This document shows positions 13,321 through 15,950 of a DNA stretch of 15,950 nucleotides, in pieces. Source of the DNA: an uncultured Altererythrobacter sp. Its GTDB lineage: Bacteria; Pseudomonadota; Alphaproteobacteria; Sphingomonadales; Sphingomonadaceae. A program made the position numbers and the translations under genes. The notes beneath the pieces were generated by a model. The model saw nothing but the letters and a program-made list of their open reading frames with translations. It was not told where the DNA came from and searched no databases. Each line of letters begins with the position of its first letter. The first letter of the stretch is position 1. Where the stretch lies: NCBI GenBank assembly GCA_938009055.1, contig CALLIO010000241.1, positions 1 through 15,950 on the forward strand, given 5' to 3'.

Positions 13321-14450
13321 CGCGAGTGGACAATGCAGACCACGGCTCAGCTGCTTCGCATTGCGCCGAGAGCAAATCCAAGGCGGCTGGCAAAACCCGA
13401 ATAGGTTTGCTTGAAGCCGGTCGCGGCGTTGCAGCGCTTTTGGTTGTCATTTTTCACTCGAACGCTTCGAGCCCCTATTTCGGCGGGCCCCAAATTGACT
13501 GGATGCGCCCGCTTGAGGTCGGTGTTGACTTCTTTTTCTTGCTATCTGGCTATGTCATCATGTTCGCGCATCAACAGGACATCGGAAAGCGAGCAGCGGC
13601 CAAACGATATCTTTCCAACCGGGCCTTGAGGTTATTCCCGACTTTGTGGCTGATAGTGTTGGGAGCCGCACTTGCGAAATTTGCCTTCTCGGGCAGCCTT
13701 GATCTGGCGCAGCTCGTGCGTTCGATGCTTCCTTTTCCATCTTTGCTCGGAACTCAACCGCAAGTCATATGGACTCTAAGACACGAACTCTTGTTTTATG
13801 CCGTTTTCGCCGTGATGATCTTCGACAGACGGGTCGGTATCGTTCTTGTCTCGTTATGGTGTTTTGGTGTCATCGCCTTCTTTGTCGGCGCAGTGCTTAA
13901 AGATATTGAAACTTCGCTGACTGCTTTTTTCTTAAGCACCTACCATCTCAATTTCTTTTTTGGAGCTTGCCTGTGCTGGTGGCATAGTCGGCGGCCGATC
14001 AAGGCAGGCAATGTCTTGCCTTTAATCATAAGCCTAGTCTTTTTGTTGGCTTGGCTGTTCTCGCGCGAAGCTCTCGGGCTGAACAGGCTCGGAATAAGCG
14101 ATTACAGTTCAATCGGAGCTACTTTAGGTGTATTAATCACTGGGCTCATCGGCTTGGCTATTGTACATGGATTGGTATGTGCAGAACCGATCCTGCGCAC
14201 GCCCCGATGGTTGCTGGCTCTGGGGGCAAGCTCTTATGTCCTATATTTGGCACACACGCCGCTCAATTCTCTCACGCAGAGGGTCGTGACAAACGCCCCC
14301 GCCTGGTTTCTTGAAATTGGTGGCGGGCACCTCGCACTAATTGTGGTCGGTGTTTTGGTGTCATACCTCCTGCATGCCTATGCAGAAAAACCGATGCTGA
14401 ATCAGTTGCGCGAGCGAACGCGGGCGTCAAGCTCTAAACAATTAAGTTGA
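13317..14450 (+). CDS. Acyltransferase family 3 integral membrane protein
   Basis: A membrane O-acyltransferase of the OafA/OatA/ExoZ type, which moves acetyl or other acyl groups onto surface polysaccharides. The 377-residue length is normal for a single-domain member with about ten helices. Hallmarks: catalytic-type R36-x10-H47 in EAGRGVAALLVVIFHS, GVDFFFLLSGYVI (69-81), RALRLFPTLW (102-111) and the WTLRHE motif (152-157). A helix near the C-terminus contains SSYVLYLAHTPL, also typical. The start is uncertain: TTG 13317 overlaps the upstream stop (ATTGA), and GTG 13326 is the alternative. Neither has a strong ribosome site, which suggests reinitiation after the 81-residue protein. It may modify the polymer supplied with rhamnose by the rml genes; that link is inferred. 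Confidence 0.88.
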   Translation: MTRVDNADHGSAASHCAESKSKAAGKTRIGLLEAGRGVAALLVVIFHSNASSPYFGGPQIDWMRPLEVGVDFFFLLSGYVIMFAHQQDIGKRAAAKRYLSNRALRLFPTLWLIVLGAALAKFAFSGSLDLAQLVRSMLPFPSLLGTQPQVIWTLRHELLFYAVFAVMIFDRRVGIVLVSLWCFGVIAFFVGAVLKDIETSLTAFFLSTYHLNFFFGACLCWWHSRRPIKAGNVLPLIISLVFLLAWLFSREALGLNRLGISDYSSIGATLGVLITGLIGLAIVHGLVCAEPILRTPRWLLALGASSYVLYLAHTPLNSLTQRVVTNAPAWFLEIGGGHLALIVVGVLVSYLLHAYAEKPMLNQLRERTRASSSKQLS

Positions 14451-14483
14451 AGGCTAGTAACTGTAGCAAGGACTTTGTTGTTC

Positions 14484-14502
14484 TGTTACGGTAGATGTAA
14501 CA
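14484..14502. promoter_or_regulatory. Inverted repeat TGTTAC-N7-GTAACA upstream of the ATPase gene
   Basis: A perfect 6-bp inverted repeat, 52 bases before the TTG start at 14554, in the 103-base gap after the acyltransferase stop. The 19-bp size fits a dimeric regulator's operator. No convincing -35/-10 pair is seen next to it. Confidence 0.35.
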
Positions 14503-14553
14503 CGATGTTGCCGCCTGGATTGTCAGGCTAAATAACCTCTGAAAGGTATAGAA

Positions 14554-15948
14554 TTGGGCATTTTCGACCGTCTTTTCCGCCGGAAAGGGCACGCCGACAG
14601 TGATGGAAGCGAGCTAGATAACTCGGAGAACGAAACTCTCATGGTTTATGGGGATTCGGACAGTCAGGATTCTGTCGAGGCCGCGCGATTGAACCAGCCT
14701 CAGCTCTCTTCTACACAAAAGAAGGCGGGTCTCTCAACACAGCTCCCAAGGTTCAACGTTTCACGCAACCAAGCGGTCGGCAACTCAGAATTTGCCAATC
14801 AAATGGCGCGCCTGAGGCGTTCATTTACTCCCTCACAGCCCATTTCGCAGCCTGAGTTGTTTGCAGGACGACGTGACCTTTTGCAAAGGCTGATACACTT
14901 AATCGAGGACCAGCTTCTGCACGTAGTGGTCTATGGTGATCGCGGAATCGGCAAAACGTCGCTGCTCAATATAATCTCAAGTTTGGCGTCAGAAGCGAAT
15001 TACCATGTTGTCTACGCGTCGTGCGGATCGGATACGACGTTTAGTAGCCTGGCGCGCAATTGGATCAATGGCGTCCCGCTGCTCTTCCATTCAGGTTATG
15101 AGCCAACTGATGATGCAGTAGAGAAAGGCGGGGTTTTTTCGGACCTTTTGGATGGCTCTGAAATAACGGTTGCTGATGTGACCGCGCTTCTGGAACAGGT
15201 TGAGAGCACTAGGCTGCTCCTTATTGTCGACGAGTTTGACAGGGTTGGATCCGAAGAAACGCGAGCGAAACTCGCTGAGCTCATAAAAAATCTCTCAGAT
15301 CGCGGCGCACCAATTCAAATTTTGATAGCTGGCGTTGCTTCAAATCTCGCCTCTCTGGTTTCACACATCCCATCTATCAGGCGTAACCTGATCGGAATGC
15401 CGATGACGCCGATGAATAATGACGAAGTGACCGAGCTGTTATCCAGTGCTTCGAGCAGAGCGCAAATCCGATATGACAAGGGTGCAGAGACATCTTTAAT
15501 CAGGATCAGTCGCGGACTGCCTTATTTGGCACAGTTGATTGCTCTGCATGCCAGCATTCTGATGTTTCAGGAAAATCGGGAAACAATCACCAAGGGTGAT
15601 ATTGATAAGGCAGCATTGCTTGCGACCGAGGAGCTAGCGCTTCGCGTGTCTGCCAGTGCGATGCGGAAAGTCGAGCAATTGGCGGACAAGTTTGGCTGGC
15701 AAACCCTTTGCGATATCGCTGAGAAAGCCATGATCAATATCGGGCAACTCACCGATATGGACTTAAAAGGTACCGATTCGGAGGTAATCGAGGCCCTGCT
15801 GGAGCATACAGACTATGACGCAGAGAATTCGGGCGAAAAATATTGGACGTTTCGAGAAGAAGCTTCCATGCCCTTCATTTGGCTAAAAACTGTTACAGGT
15901 CAATTAGTTAACAGGGGCGGCCATTCGCCTGTTAGCCTGTCACAGTAA
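14554..15948 (+). CDS. P-loop ATPase of AAA/Orc-STAND type with disordered N-terminus
   Basis: The 464-residue protein starts MGIFDRLFRRKG, a basic amphipathic helix that might touch the membrane, followed by a polar disordered region to about residue 95. The ATPase core begins with FAGRRDLL (103-110), the box found before Walker A in AAA_16/Orc-Cdc6/STAND proteins. Walker A is GDRGIGKTS (128-136, K134) and Walker B is LLLIVDEFD (221-229, D226 E227). R276/R277 in PSIRRN may be finger residues, and RGLPYLAQLIA (320-330) is sensor-2 like. Residues 360-464 are helical and could form a winged helix ending WTFREEASMPFIWLK. The TTG start has AAAGG 7 bases upstream. It is unlike the XrtA-associated ATPase, so its partner and role are unknown. 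Confidence 0.75.
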   Translation: MGIFDRLFRRKGHADSDGSELDNSENETLMVYGDSDSQDSVEAARLNQPQLSSTQKKAGLSTQLPRFNVSRNQAVGNSEFANQMARLRRSFTPSQPISQPELFAGRRDLLQRLIHLIEDQLLHVVVYGDRGIGKTSLLNIISSLASEANYHVVYASCGSDTTFSSLARNWINGVPLLFHSGYEPTDDAVEKGGVFSDLLDGSEITVADVTALLEQVESTRLLLIVDEFDRVGSEETRAKLAELIKNLSDRGAPIQILIAGVASNLASLVSHIPSIRRNLIGMPMTPMNNDEVTELLSSASSRAQIRYDKGAETSLIRISRGLPYLAQLIALHASILMFQENRETITKGDIDKAALLATEELALRVSASAMRKVEQLADKFGWQTLCDIAEKAMINIGQLTDMDLKGTDSEVIEALLEHTDYDAENSGEKYWTFREEASMPFIWLKTVTGQLVNRGGHSPVSLSQ

Positions 15949-15950
15949 AC

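Noticed and set aside
1..15950. CRISPR arrays, tRNA/rRNA genes, insertion sequences and long direct repeats
   Set aside because: None was seen on reading. The inverted repeats found are short and intergenic, with no transposase or integrase gene nearby.

Overview
The window looks like a chromosomal segment of an alphaproteobacterium, most likely Sphingomonadales/Erythrobacteraceae. The basis is moderately high GC, alphaproteobacterial protein styles, a PEP-CTERM tail of the form PEPSTWAL..LGF..G...RR, and a small protein resembling the XrtV accessory family of that group. This assignment rests on recognised sequence style, not on a database search. There are 15 protein-coding genes, the first cut by the window edge. 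No rRNA, tRNA, CRISPR array or insertion sequence was seen. No stretch longer than 300 bases lacks a gene.

Region 1 (2-4867). A 5'-truncated NodT/TolC-type outer-membrane efflux factor (+) runs tail-to-tail, with a 28-base overlap, into a tightly coupled minus-strand cassette. In transcription order this is a DUF3604 PHP-like metallohydrolase lipoprotein, a membrane-anchored parvulin/SurA-like PPIase, and a HupE/UreJ-type membrane protein with an N-terminal periplasmic domain. The reading frames touch or overlap (ATGA, TGATG), so the three products probably work together at the envelope.

Region 2 (4969-9485). An alpha-methylacyl-CoA racemase of the CaiB/BaiF fold (-) follows an rmlACDB operon (-) for dTDP-L-rhamnose. 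Between rmlB and the racemase gene lies an unusual element (6071-6134) whose segments can pair in two mutually exclusive ways.

Region 3 (9621-15948). This part appears more AT-rich and has many non-ATG starts. It looks like an exopolysaccharide/exosortase neighbourhood: a hexapeptide-repeat acetyltransferase divergent from rmlA, a Gly/Pro-rich PEP-CTERM protein, a secreted single-domain retropepsin-like aspartic protease convergent with it (the two stops share TTAA), an unrecognised four-helix membrane protein, a small tail-anchored protein, an XrtV-accessory-like small membrane protein overlapping an acyltransferase-3 gene, and a P-loop (AAA/STAND-like) ATPase. The exosortase itself is not in the window. 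A perfect 12-bp palindrome overlapping a consensus TATAAT lies in the divergent promoter region near 12.5 kb.

Overall, rhamnose supply, sugar/polymer acetylation and PEP-CTERM sorting fit one surface-polysaccharide programme. The protease, four-helix protein, tail-anchored protein and ATPase are the parts with least known function.
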